Source of the DNA: Holdemanella hominis
GTDB lineage: Bacteria; Bacillota_I; Bacilli_A; Erysipelotrichales; Erysipelotrichaceae
Direction of reading: 5' to 3'
DNA: 22,166 bases
Assembly: GCF_014306155.1 (NCBI RefSeq)
Contig: NZ_JACRWH010000035.1
Location: 1 to 22,166 of the forward strand
The notes beneath the pieces are model-generated. The model worked only from the letters and a program-made list of their open reading frames with translations. It was not told the DNA's origin and searched no databases. The position numbers were made by a program, and so were the translations under genes. The first letter of the stretch is position 1. Every line of letters starts with the position of its first letter. Below are positions 6,872 through 11,760 of this stretch, piece by piece.

Positions 6872-7456
6872 TTATAAAGTATGCTCTGTTTTTTGTTTAA
6901 TTAAATACATTAGGCTAGAATCTTCACGCTCAATTAATAAATCTAAATCAAAGGCTAGATTTCCACGCCATCCCTCATATGATTTATTTAAGATAATCGA
7001 TTCATTGCTTGATGATTCATAGCTTAAATTTTTAATTTGAGCGTTTAAATCAATGATGTGTTTATATGTATCAATCAATTCCTGTTTTAAGGGCTTCAGA
7101 ATGGCTTGTCGTTGCGTTTTATATTCTCGCTCCCAATCATTCAATTCGGTGTAATTTTCACGCTCTAGGCACTTATTAAGGGCGTTATATGCTTTTGTTT
7201 TCTTAGTGCCTAACTCATTTAATAAATCTTGATACACTTTTAATTTTGGCGTGTTTTCTGTTACGATTTCATATGTTTTTGCTTCTTTAGCATTTTCAAT
7301 GACTTCTTTAAGTGAATCAATTTTACTTGTTAGTGATTCTACTTGTTTTGAAAGGTCATTGTATTCAATGACTGAAGGGTTATTTTTAAGAATCTCATTC
7401 ATTTTACCCTCCATAGTCGTATTTAATGTTTTTAATTGTGTTTGAATATCATTCAT
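6872..7456 (-). CDS. Coiled-coil element protein, unknown
   Basis: Using the ATG at 7456, spaced 9 nt from AAAGGAGG, the protein has 194 aa; ATGs at 7462 and 7465 are too close to that site. Residues about 5-70 and 95-150 are heptad-like, charged helices, separated by the TENTPKLKVYQDLLNELGTK region. The C terminus (WRGNLAFDLDLLIEREDS) is more globular. There are no transmembrane or enzyme motifs. It follows the terminase-small-subunit-like gene with only 16 bp between. In satellites the genes at this position often interfere with helper-phage packaging or encode scaffold-like proteins, but nothing in this sequence proves such a role. Confidence 0.7.
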   Translation of the reverse strand: MNDIQTQLKTLNTTMEGKMNEILKNNPSVIEYNDLSKQVESLTSKIDSLKEVIENAKEAKTYEIVTENTPKLKVYQDLLNELGTKKTKAYNALNKCLERENYTELNDWEREYKTQRQAILKPLKQELIDTYKHIIDLNAQIKNLSYESSSNESIILNKSYEGWRGNLAFDLDLLIEREDSSLMYLIKQKTEHTL

Positions 7457-7472
7457 TTTCATCATCCTCCTT

Positions 7473-7850
7473 TTATTCAAAATCTTTTAAATCTCTTTCT
7501 TTTGCCACGTTTGTAATCATATCTTTATTGATTGCATTTACTTCTGAAGCATTGAATTTAACCTCTGTACGCTCATTTTGTCCTAAGTATTGTTTTCCTA
7601 GCCATATAAGCATTGTAGGATTTCCTTTCATTGCTAGTTCAAATTGAGCTCTTCTCAATGAAGTTTTAAACAATATATTTTTTTGAGTGAAGTACTCGGA
7701 GAAATTGACTCCATAGGTACGTTGTACCCATTTAGACATTGTTTTGTCACTAGTATTAAAATAACGGCAAATCTCTTCTTGAGTGAATCCGAATTCTCCT
7801 GTAAGTCTTTCAAATTGCTCTTTATCAAATTGTTTTAATGGTCTAGCTAT
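7473..7850 (-). CDS. Terminase small subunit-like protein, apparent ATA start
   Basis: From an ATA at 7850 the frame gives 125 aa, beginning (start)ARPLKQFDKEQFERLTGEFG. Residues about 20-50 (FTQEEICRYFNTSDKTMSKW) form a homeodomain-like HTH. The region LRRAQFELAMKGNPTMLIWL then GKQYLGQ is the signature of a Firmicute phage family usually annotated as terminase small subunit. The first ATG is not until 7739, inside the HTH, and would delete its first helix. AAGGAGG is 7 nt upstream of the ATA, and no ATG, GTG or TTG lies between the upstream in-frame stop and 7739. The start overlaps the stop of the ADP-ribosyltransferase-like gene. Small terminases recognise pac/cos DNA; satellites carry their own to redirect helper packaging. 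Confidence 0.65.
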   Translation of the reverse strand: MARPLKQFDKEQFERLTGEFGFTQEEICRYFNTSDKTMSKWVQRTYGVNFSEYFTQKNILFKTSLRRAQFELAMKGNPTMLIWLGKQYLGQNERTEVKFNASEVNAINKDMITNVAKERDLKDFE

Positions 7851-8227
7851 TATTGCACCTCCTTTCTAAATGCGTATACTTCATTATTTCTCATTAAGAT
7901 ACTGCCTGTTGTCCAATTAATTGAACCTGTATCAATACAATGGGATAAATCAATATCTTTGTTATATGCAAAGCCTTTTGCGTAGATACATGATTCATCA
8001 TTATCAATTACAGATTCATCATCTAAAACTAAGGCAAAATATGCCATTTCTTTTTGTGATTCTTCATCTAATAGGTATGGAAGGTTTTGCATTTGATAAT
8101 AGGTTTTGCAATCATTGATTGATTCACATAATGATACATAACCTAATCTGTTTGTTTTGATTTTTCCATCTTTTAAAATTTGTTCAGCGTTTTGTATTGA
8201 TGTTCCATGATAATATGTTTTTTTCAT
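7850..8227 (-). CDS. ADP-ribosyltransferase-fold-like protein
   Basis: A 125-aa protein starting MKKTYYHGTSIQNAEQILKD. The pattern 'Y-H-G-T-S ... A..Il..G.i' followed by a second strand (RLGYVSLCES) is typical of small proteins with the ADP-ribosyltransferase / Tpt1-like fold, where the histidine of YHGT contacts NAD. Later EMAYFALVLDDESV could be a further core strand. No clear catalytic glutamate can be fixed by eye. Possible roles are modification of phage or host proteins or of nucleic acid; the target is unknown. A hairpin (AGAAAC paired with GTTTCT) ends directly before its AGGAGG ribosome site. Its last codons carry the ribosome site of the next gene. Confidence 0.6.
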   Translation of the reverse strand: MKKTYYHGTSIQNAEQILKDGKIKTNRLGYVSLCESINDCKTYYQMQNLPYLLDEESQKEMAYFALVLDDESVIDNDESCIYAKGFAYNKDIDLSHCIDTGSINWTTGSILMRNNEVYAFRKEVQ

Positions 8228-8258
8228 TTCCTTATTCCTCCTAGAAACATTTAAAGTT

Positions 8259-8340
8259 TCTCTTCTCTTTGGAATCTCTTCTCTTCAAATTCACACTCTA
8301 TTCTTATTTCTAGTCTATTCTATTCAGTTCTATTCTATTC
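8259..8340 (-). repeat. Iteron-like repeats in the only sizeable gap of the leftward operon
   Basis: Read on the minus strand, three 15-bp units lie end to end at 8326-8340, 8311-8325 and 8296-8310. The first two share GAATAGAATAGA and the third is diverged. Then come two copies of AAGAGAAGAGA at 8275-8285 and 8259-8269, 16 bp apart. The tract is AT-rich and lies right after the DUF6291 gene. It may be a replication-initiation region or the decayed 3' tail of a longer gene. Confidence 0.45.
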
Positions 8341-8351
8341 GGCTACAAACG

Positions 8352-8663
8352 TTAAGAATTGTTGGGGTTTGTATCGATCGATTGCGTTCGCTTTCTTGCA
8401 TTTTCTGAGTTTTGTTCGCATTTCTTTGCCCATTTAAGATAATCTCTATCAATTTGTCCCTTTAAAAACTGAAATACAAAATTTATGTTAGGGTCTGATG
8501 GTGGGGCTATTTCAATGCCATCATATAGACTTTTTCCATAAATAAGAATGTATTTTGTAAGCTTTCCTATTTGTTCGTCTGACATTAATTCAAACGAGTT
8601 AAGCCAATCAAAATAACACAACATTGAAATGCGTGCGTTTTTAGGCTTGGGAACGTCAACCAT
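8352..8663 (-). CDS. DUF6291-like phage protein, possibly truncated
   Basis: A 103-aa protein with NARISMLCYFDWLNSFELMS, then EQIGKLTKYILIYGKSLYDG and FLKGQIDRDYLKWAKKCEQN. This matches the phage family DUF6291, found alone or ahead of replisome-organiser domains in Firmicute phages. Full-length relatives usually continue after the 'CEQN..N' motif into a basic, gapped tail; here the frame ends 20 residues later (NPNNS). It overlaps the preceding gene by 8 bp. The position suggests a part in element replication, which is inference. Confidence 0.65.
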   Translation of the reverse strand: MVDVPKPKNARISMLCYFDWLNSFELMSDEQIGKLTKYILIYGKSLYDGIEIAPPSDPNINFVFQFLKGQIDRDYLKWAKKCEQNSENARKRTQSIDTNPNNS

Positions 8664-9024
8664 TGTTTACGCTCCTATTTAATGCTTTCTTTACTTTAGA
8701 TTCTTTAGAAAGCATATTTAATGCCATTGTATGAAGATGATTTACACTAGCTACAATTTCATCCTTGTTTTTAGTGATTTTATAGCCTTTATTGCTATGG
8801 GCGATATACATATCGTTTTCTCCATTGCAAAAGGCTTCATTTTTAACTTCAATGTATTTATTCCATGACCGTTTTGGGTATGAAATGGCATATTCATTAA
8901 AGATACGCTCTTTTAGATTGGCGTATGTAATCCAATCCTTGAGATTTTCTTTAATGAATTCATTAAAATCTCCTCTTTCAATAGGAGGAGTGAGAAATGT
9001 GTTCCGTAAATGTTTCTCGTTCAT
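8656..9024 (-). CDS. Winged-helix-like DNA-binding protein, target of the antisense RNA
   Basis: A 122-aa protein without a certain family. Residues about 28-60 (DWITYANLKERIFNEYAISY then PKRSWNKYIE) look like a winged-helix recognition region. IAHSNKGYKITKNKDEIVAS is the 'wing then GY' pattern seen in many phage winged-helix proteins, followed by a C-terminal helix. ATG 9024 overlaps the upstream stop (TAATG), with GGGGGAG 6 nt before it. Codons 2-11 can fold into a stem-loop (GAGAAA paired with UUUCUC). They are perfectly complementary over 28 nt (8992-9019) to the small RNA encoded at 10370-10432, so initiation is probably repressed by it. An early regulator or replication initiator is possible. 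Confidence 0.65.
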   Translation of the reverse strand: MNEKHLRNTFLTPPIERGDFNEFIKENLKDWITYANLKERIFNEYAISYPKRSWNKYIEVKNEAFCNGENDMYIAHSNKGYKITKNKDEIVASVNHLHTMALNMLSKESKVKKALNRSVNNG

Positions 9025-9248
9025 TATTTTCTCCCCCTTTGCTCAACGATTTTTTTAGATTCTAAGGCTTTTAGTCTATTACATACATTTAAACCTTCAT
9101 AATCATGTTGAAACTTTAAAAGCATACCTTGAGAAAACATATAAGCCCTTCCTATTTTAGTAGGCTTCAAAACTCCCACATCACATAACATAGATACATT
9201 ATCGATGTTCACGTTTAAACAGGTTGCCACCTCTTCACGAGTAAGCAT
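9024..9248 (-). CDS. Excisionase-like helix-turn-helix protein
   Basis: Using ATG 9248 the protein has 74 aa: MLTREEVATCLNVNIDNVSM then LCDVGVLKPTKIGRAYMFSQ. This is a MerR/HTH_17-type domain of the kind found in excisionases and small phage regulators; the C terminus is basic (ESKKIVEQRGRK). ATG 9248 lies 1 nt after the upstream stop (TAA-A-ATG), implying reinitiation. An in-frame ATG at 9293 would add 15 residues but has no ribosome site. As the second gene leftward of the repressor in an integrase-bearing element, it is a good candidate for Xis. Confidence 0.65.
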   Translation of the reverse strand: MLTREEVATCLNVNIDNVSMLCDVGVLKPTKIGRAYMFSQGMLLKFQHDYEGLNVCNRLKALESKKIVEQRGRK

Positions 9249-9249
9249 T

Positions 9250-9447
9250 TTAATATTTTGTAGTATTACATTCACGCTCCTTTGCAATTTCATTTATGAT
9301 TTTATAAATGTGTTCTTTTTTTTCGCTTGGTAATTCTTTTCGTAACATTTTAGAAAAATTGCTGTCTTGCATATTTAATTTATCGGCAATTTGCCACAAA
9401 CGAACGTCTTGATTTCTTGCCATCATACGAATGTCATTGTTGTTCAT
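9250..9447 (-). CDS. Small helix-turn-helix protein, first gene of the leftward operon
   Basis: A 65-aa protein: RNQDVRLWQIADKLNMQDSN then FSKMLRKELPSEKKEHIYKI. This is a compact HTH family common in Firmicute phages and islands near the lysogeny switch. It has a very strong ribosome site (AAAAGGAGGTG) 9 nt before the ATG and is divergent from the repressor across a 120-bp control region. The position corresponds to the Cro-like or Str gene of temperate elements, so a role in the genetic switch is likely; this rests on position and fold only. Confidence 0.7.
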   Translation of the reverse strand: MNNNDIRMMARNQDVRLWQIADKLNMQDSNFSKMLRKELPSEKKEHIYKIINEIAKERECNTTKY

Positions 9448-9475
9448 TGTTTTTCACCTCCTTTTTGTTCTGTTG

Positions 9476-9503
9476 TTGATTTTTACAACATTTACACTAT
9501 AAT
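9476..9503 (+). promoter_or_regulatory. Repressor promoter
   Basis: TTGATT (9476-9481), a 16-bp spacer and a perfect TATAAT (9498-9503) lead to the repressor gene at 9571. An inverted repeat TGTTG-N7-CAACA (9474-9490) covers the -35. Confidence 0.55.
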
Positions 9504-9531
9504 TATATTAGCAATAATAAAGAAATAGCAA
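9502..9531 (-). promoter_or_regulatory. Promoter of the leftward operon
   Basis: On the minus strand, TTGCTA (9526-9531) and a perfect TATAAT (9502-9507) are 18 bp apart. The -10 interlocks with that of the repressor promoter, as in a lysogeny switch. Confidence 0.5.
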
Positions 9532-9549
9532 TCAAGCAATTAAAGCAAT
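9510..9549 (+). repeat. Four AGCAAT hexamers, possible repressor operators
   Basis: AGCAAT starts at 9510, 9527, 9535 and 9544, all in the same orientation, with spacings of 17, 8 and 9 bp. The copy at 9527 overlaps the -35 of the leftward promoter. They lie just ahead of the repressor ribosome site. Confidence 0.45.
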
Positions 9550-9570
9550 TTCTATATGGAGGAAACAAAC

Positions 9571-10365
9571 GTGTATATTAATTTGTCAAACGAATTGAAA
9601 TATTTAGGTATAAAGAATAAGGAATTAGCTCAATGTTTTAGTAAAAAGAAGAGTCAAGAACAATGGCTTTCTAAAAGACTATGTCAAAATATTAAATTTA
9701 AAAATGATGAGATGGATTTGATTTTTAATTTCTTAAAAGAGAAGGGTTGCGATAAAACAAAAGAAGAGTTGTTTTTATATTCGGATAGGATACAAAACGC
9801 AAATAATAGAACGCCTTACGTTATTGATTCATTAATGAAAAGAATGAATATAACTAATATAGATTTAGGTGCAATGATTGGTGTATCTTCACAAACTATT
9901 AGTGCGTGGAGAAATGACGGAAACATAGAAATATCTGAGGCTAATTTAGAGAAACTAGCAAAAGCATTAAATTGTTCTGTTTCAGTTTTAAAGGGGTTTG
10001 ATAATGATTTAGATAAGTCATTTAAGGGAGTTGATTATGAGCGTGTTGATACACTAGAACAATCTTATATGCACAATATTAAAGATTTAGTAAAGGAACT
10101 AGTCGAACTAAGAGGATATGAAATAAATGTAAAATCACCATCTTTTGATACGTTTGTGATTTGCTTGATAGATGATTTTATTGATGAAGTTTGTAATAGT
10201 AAATTATATAAAGTAAATGATGAAAAAAGAAATAAGTACCTAAACATGAAAAATTATGATTATCAAAAAGGTTTAGAGTTTTATAAGAAATTAGAAATTT
10301 TTAAACAAATAAAATATAAGGGGGAGAAGATGTATGTGATAGATGATATAAAGCAAATCAAATAA
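9571..10365 (+). CDS. XRE-type repressor with tandem helix-turn-helix regions
   Basis: The start is set at GTG 9571 because ATGGAGG lies 8 nt upstream; the ATG at 9556 is part of that ribosome site. The protein then has 264 aa. A first HTH-like segment lies at about residues 5-60 (LKYLGIKNKELAQCFSKKKS). A clear XRE-type HTH is at about 83-130 (MNITNIDLGAMIGVSSQTIS then AWRNDG and LEKLAKALNCSV). The C-terminal half is helical and charged, without an S24 protease motif, so RecA-triggered self-cleavage is unlikely. Derepression by a helper-phage protein, as with Stl of staphylococcal islands, would fit. It is followed by int with no rightward terminator in between. Confidence 0.8.
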   Translation: MYINLSNELKYLGIKNKELAQCFSKKKSQEQWLSKRLCQNIKFKNDEMDLIFNFLKEKGCDKTKEELFLYSDRIQNANNRTPYVIDSLMKRMNITNIDLGAMIGVSSQTISAWRNDGNIEISEANLEKLAKALNCSVSVLKGFDNDLDKSFKGVDYERVDTLEQSYMHNIKDLVKELVELRGYEINVKSPSFDTFVICLIDDFIDEVCNSKLYKVNDEKRNKYLNMKNYDYQKGLEFYKKLEIFKQIKYKGEKMYVIDDIKQIK

Positions 10366-10369
10366 ATAG

Positions 10370-10432
10370 AAAAAAGCCCTGTACGGCAATACAGGACTTG
10401 GGCGAGAAACATTTACGGAACACATTTCTCGC
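10370..10432 (-). ncRNA. Predicted trans-acting antisense RNA of about 63 nt
   Basis: On the minus strand, a promoter at 10437-10464 would start transcription near 10430-10432. The RNA begins with a perfect 8-bp stem, GCGAGAAA (10432-10425) paired with UUUCUCGC (10409-10402), and a 15-nt loop (10410-10424). A second stem, CCUGUA-UUGCCG-UACAGG (10395-10378), is followed by GC and six U (10375-10370), an intrinsic terminator. Positions 10403-10430 are exactly complementary to codons 2-11 of the winged-helix-like mRNA, with further matches beyond one mismatch. It is also antisense to any repressor-int readthrough RNA. The two-hairpin design is that of plasmid and phage antisense regulators. The elements are seen directly; expression is unproven. 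Confidence 0.6.
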
Positions 10433-10436
10433 TCCT

Positions 10437-10464
10437 ATTATATCAAATTGACAGTATGTATCAA
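10437..10464 (-). promoter_or_regulatory. Strong minus-strand promoter for the antisense RNA
   Basis: TTGATA (10459-10464), a 16-bp spacer and a perfect TATAAT (10437-10442) preceded by TGA (extended -10). The 15-bp motif TGATACATACTGTCA (minus strand, 10463-10449) spans the -35 and spacer, and is shared with the promoter at the left end of the element. There is no leftward ORF here; the promoter faces away from int. Confidence 0.65.
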
Positions 10465-10487
10465 ATAAAATAGGAGGATAAAAGAAT

Positions 10488-11675
10488 ATGTTTGTTAGAA
10501 AGAGGACTTCTAAGAAGGCTAAAAAAGGATATACATGGACAGTGTATATTGATTATGAGGATTCATACGGAGTTAAGCAACGCTACACAAAAGGAGGATT
10601 TCAAGAAAAGTCTGAAGCATTGAATCATGGAATTGAAAAGCAACAGGAATTAAAACAGGGAATTGAAATTAAATTAAAGGATAAAACATTCAGTGAAGTG
10701 TATCTCGAGTATATGGATGTAGAGGGTAAATTCAAATACACCCATAACACTATGATTACGTATGATAGTATATACGTAAACCATATTAAAGATGGAATCG
10801 GCAACGCAAAAATGCGTAACTTGTCTTATAAGGCTCTTCAAGAGTATTTCAATGGTATTTGTGATGAGGGTATGGGAACTACAACAGGAATCAAAAGAAT
10901 CTTTTGCGTTACGTTTAAATACGCTCTAAGAGTGGGATATATCAATAGCAATCCTATGTTGATGGTAACTGTTAGGGGTAAAGTGAATAAGCGTAAGCAA
11001 GATGATATTATTACTTTTGAGCAATTAGAAGAAATGGTGAAAATCTTATGCACTGTTGACGAAAAGAAACGCAACTATGTACCATTCACACATTATTCAT
11101 TTTGTATCTTTTTGTACCTGTCTTATTTCCTTGGAACTCGTAAAGCCGAAACTCTAGCTATTACAAAACAAGATGTAGATTTTGAAAACAATACAATTTC
11201 AATTAATAAACAACTTGTATATCATGGATTCAAAAAAGAAGAGTATTATTGTACGGATAAAATGAAAACAAAATCTAGTCGTGCAATTTTACCAATGTGT
11301 GATAAACTTAAAGAGATTCTTCAGAAATGGTATAAAAAGAATCCTTATGATTTACTTTGTTGTGATGAGTATGGTGATTATATAGTACCTACTGATTGTT
11401 GTAGGCTATGTAAAGAAAGTGCCAAAAAGATAGGGATTGATTTTCACCCACATTCTTTAAGGCATACATATATTTCTAATTTGGTGTTGAGTGGGGTAGA
11501 TGTAAAAACAGTGTCCGAACTTGCTAGACATTCAAACACAAGCACTACACTAGACATTTACGCTCAAACCACATTTGAAAAGAAACAAGAAGCAATAAAT
11601 TGCACTTTCAACGCCTATTTAGACACAAAAAGTAACAAAAAAGTAACAAATTTAAAAGATGAAAGATTAAATTGA
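10488..11675 (+). CDS. int: Tyrosine recombinase (phage/Tn916-type integrase)
   Basis: A 395-aa protein of typical length. Residues 1-60 form a basic, AP2-like arm-binding domain (RKRTSKKAKKGYTWTVYIDY). A SAM-like core-binding domain lies at about 65-165 and the catalytic domain at about 175-385. The full active set is visible: R218 in FLGTRKAE, K262 in KTKSSRA, H322 and R325 in HSLRHT, H348 in ARHSN and nucleophile Y358 in DIYAQ. It catalyses integration at the whiA start and, with an Xis, excision. The ribosome site is TAGGAGG. No good rightward promoter lies just upstream, so it is probably read from the repressor promoter. Its last codons contain two arm-site repeats. Confidence 0.95.
   Translation: MFVRKRTSKKAKKGYTWTVYIDYEDSYGVKQRYTKGGFQEKSEALNHGIEKQQELKQGIEIKLKDKTFSEVYLEYMDVEGKFKYTHNTMITYDSIYVNHIKDGIGNAKMRNLSYKALQEYFNGICDEGMGTTTGIKRIFCVTFKYALRVGYINSNPMLMVTVRGKVNKRKQDDIITFEQLEEMVKILCTVDEKKRNYVPFTHYSFCIFLYLSYFLGTRKAETLAITKQDVDFENNTISINKQLVYHGFKKEEYYCTDKMKTKSSRAILPMCDKLKEILQKWYKKNPYDLLCCDEYGDYIVPTDCCRLCKESAKKIGIDFHPHSLRHTYISNLVLSGVDVKTVSELARHSNTSTTLDIYAQTTFEKKQEAINCTFNAYLDTKSNKKVTNLKDERLN
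11631..11650 (+). repeat. Two AGTAACAAA repeats, probable integrase arm sites (right)
   Basis: AGTAACAAA at 11631 and 11642, 11 bp apart, within the last codons of int and in the same orientation as the four copies near attL (6429-6478). Confidence 0.6.
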
Positions 11676-11704
11676 TTGATTTAATTAAATAAATGCTATA
11701 TATA
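11676..11704 (+). promoter_or_regulatory. Possible element-borne promoter for whiA
   Basis: TTGATT (11676-11681) and TATATA (11699-11704) are 17 bp apart, between the int stop and attR. It would start RNA about 30 bp upstream of the whiA TTG. The region is very AT-rich, so a chance match is possible; int readthrough is the alternative supply. Confidence 0.35.
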
Positions 11705-11729
11705 AAGCCAAAATAAGCTACTTTAAGTT

Positions 11730-11760
11730 AGGGGGTATAGACTTGTCCTTTACATCTGAA
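11730..11760 (+). repeat. attR, 31-bp direct repeat
   Basis: Perfect copy of 6279-6309. It supplies the whiA ribosome site (GGGGG), the TTG start and the first six codons, so the gene is complete after integration. Confidence 0.9.

Larger units (their letters stand above)
6279..11760. mobile_element. 5.45-kb integrated satellite-like element at the yvcK/whiA junction
   Basis: The ends are defined by a 31-bp perfect direct repeat (6279-6309 and 11730-11760). Removing one repeat and the interior would rejoin yvcK and whiA with 3 bp between stop and start, the usual tight arrangement. Inside are a tyrosine integrase next to the right end, a repressor beside it, and a divergent leftward operon ending in a terminase-small-subunit-like gene. 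This is the layout of Gram-positive phage-inducible chromosomal islands, though smaller than usual and without a recognisable primase or replicase. No capsid, tail, lysis or conjugation gene is seen. A decayed prophage remnant is the main alternative; intact reading frames and matched repeats favour a functional element. Confidence 0.85.

Noticed and set aside
7251..7647. Rightward open frames opposite the coiled-coil and terminase-like genes
   Set aside because: They mirror well-supported leftward genes, have serine/phenylalanine-rich low-complexity translations and lack ribosome sites.
8296..8340. CRISPR-like array
   Set aside because: The repeat units are only 15 bp, contiguous and without spacers, and no cas gene is present.
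8300..8352. Frameshifted continuation of the DUF6291 protein
   Set aside because: Another frame reads a short NRIELNRID-type tail but stops after about 10 codons. A decayed tail is possible, but it is not strong enough to call a pseudogene.
8792..9058. 88-codon rightward frame opposite the winged-helix-like gene
   Set aside because: It is an antisense shadow of two genes with good ribosome sites and family character; no ribosome site of its own.
10370..10395. Rightward terminator after the repressor gene
   Set aside because: The T run occurs only on the minus strand; on the plus strand the hairpin is followed by TTGGGCG, so it should not stop repressor-to-int transcription.
10448..10476. 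Rightward int promoter from the perfect TTGACA at 10448-10453
   Set aside because: No acceptable -10 lies 16-18 bp downstream; that position is the ribosome site TAGGAGG. TAAAAT is only 12 bp away.
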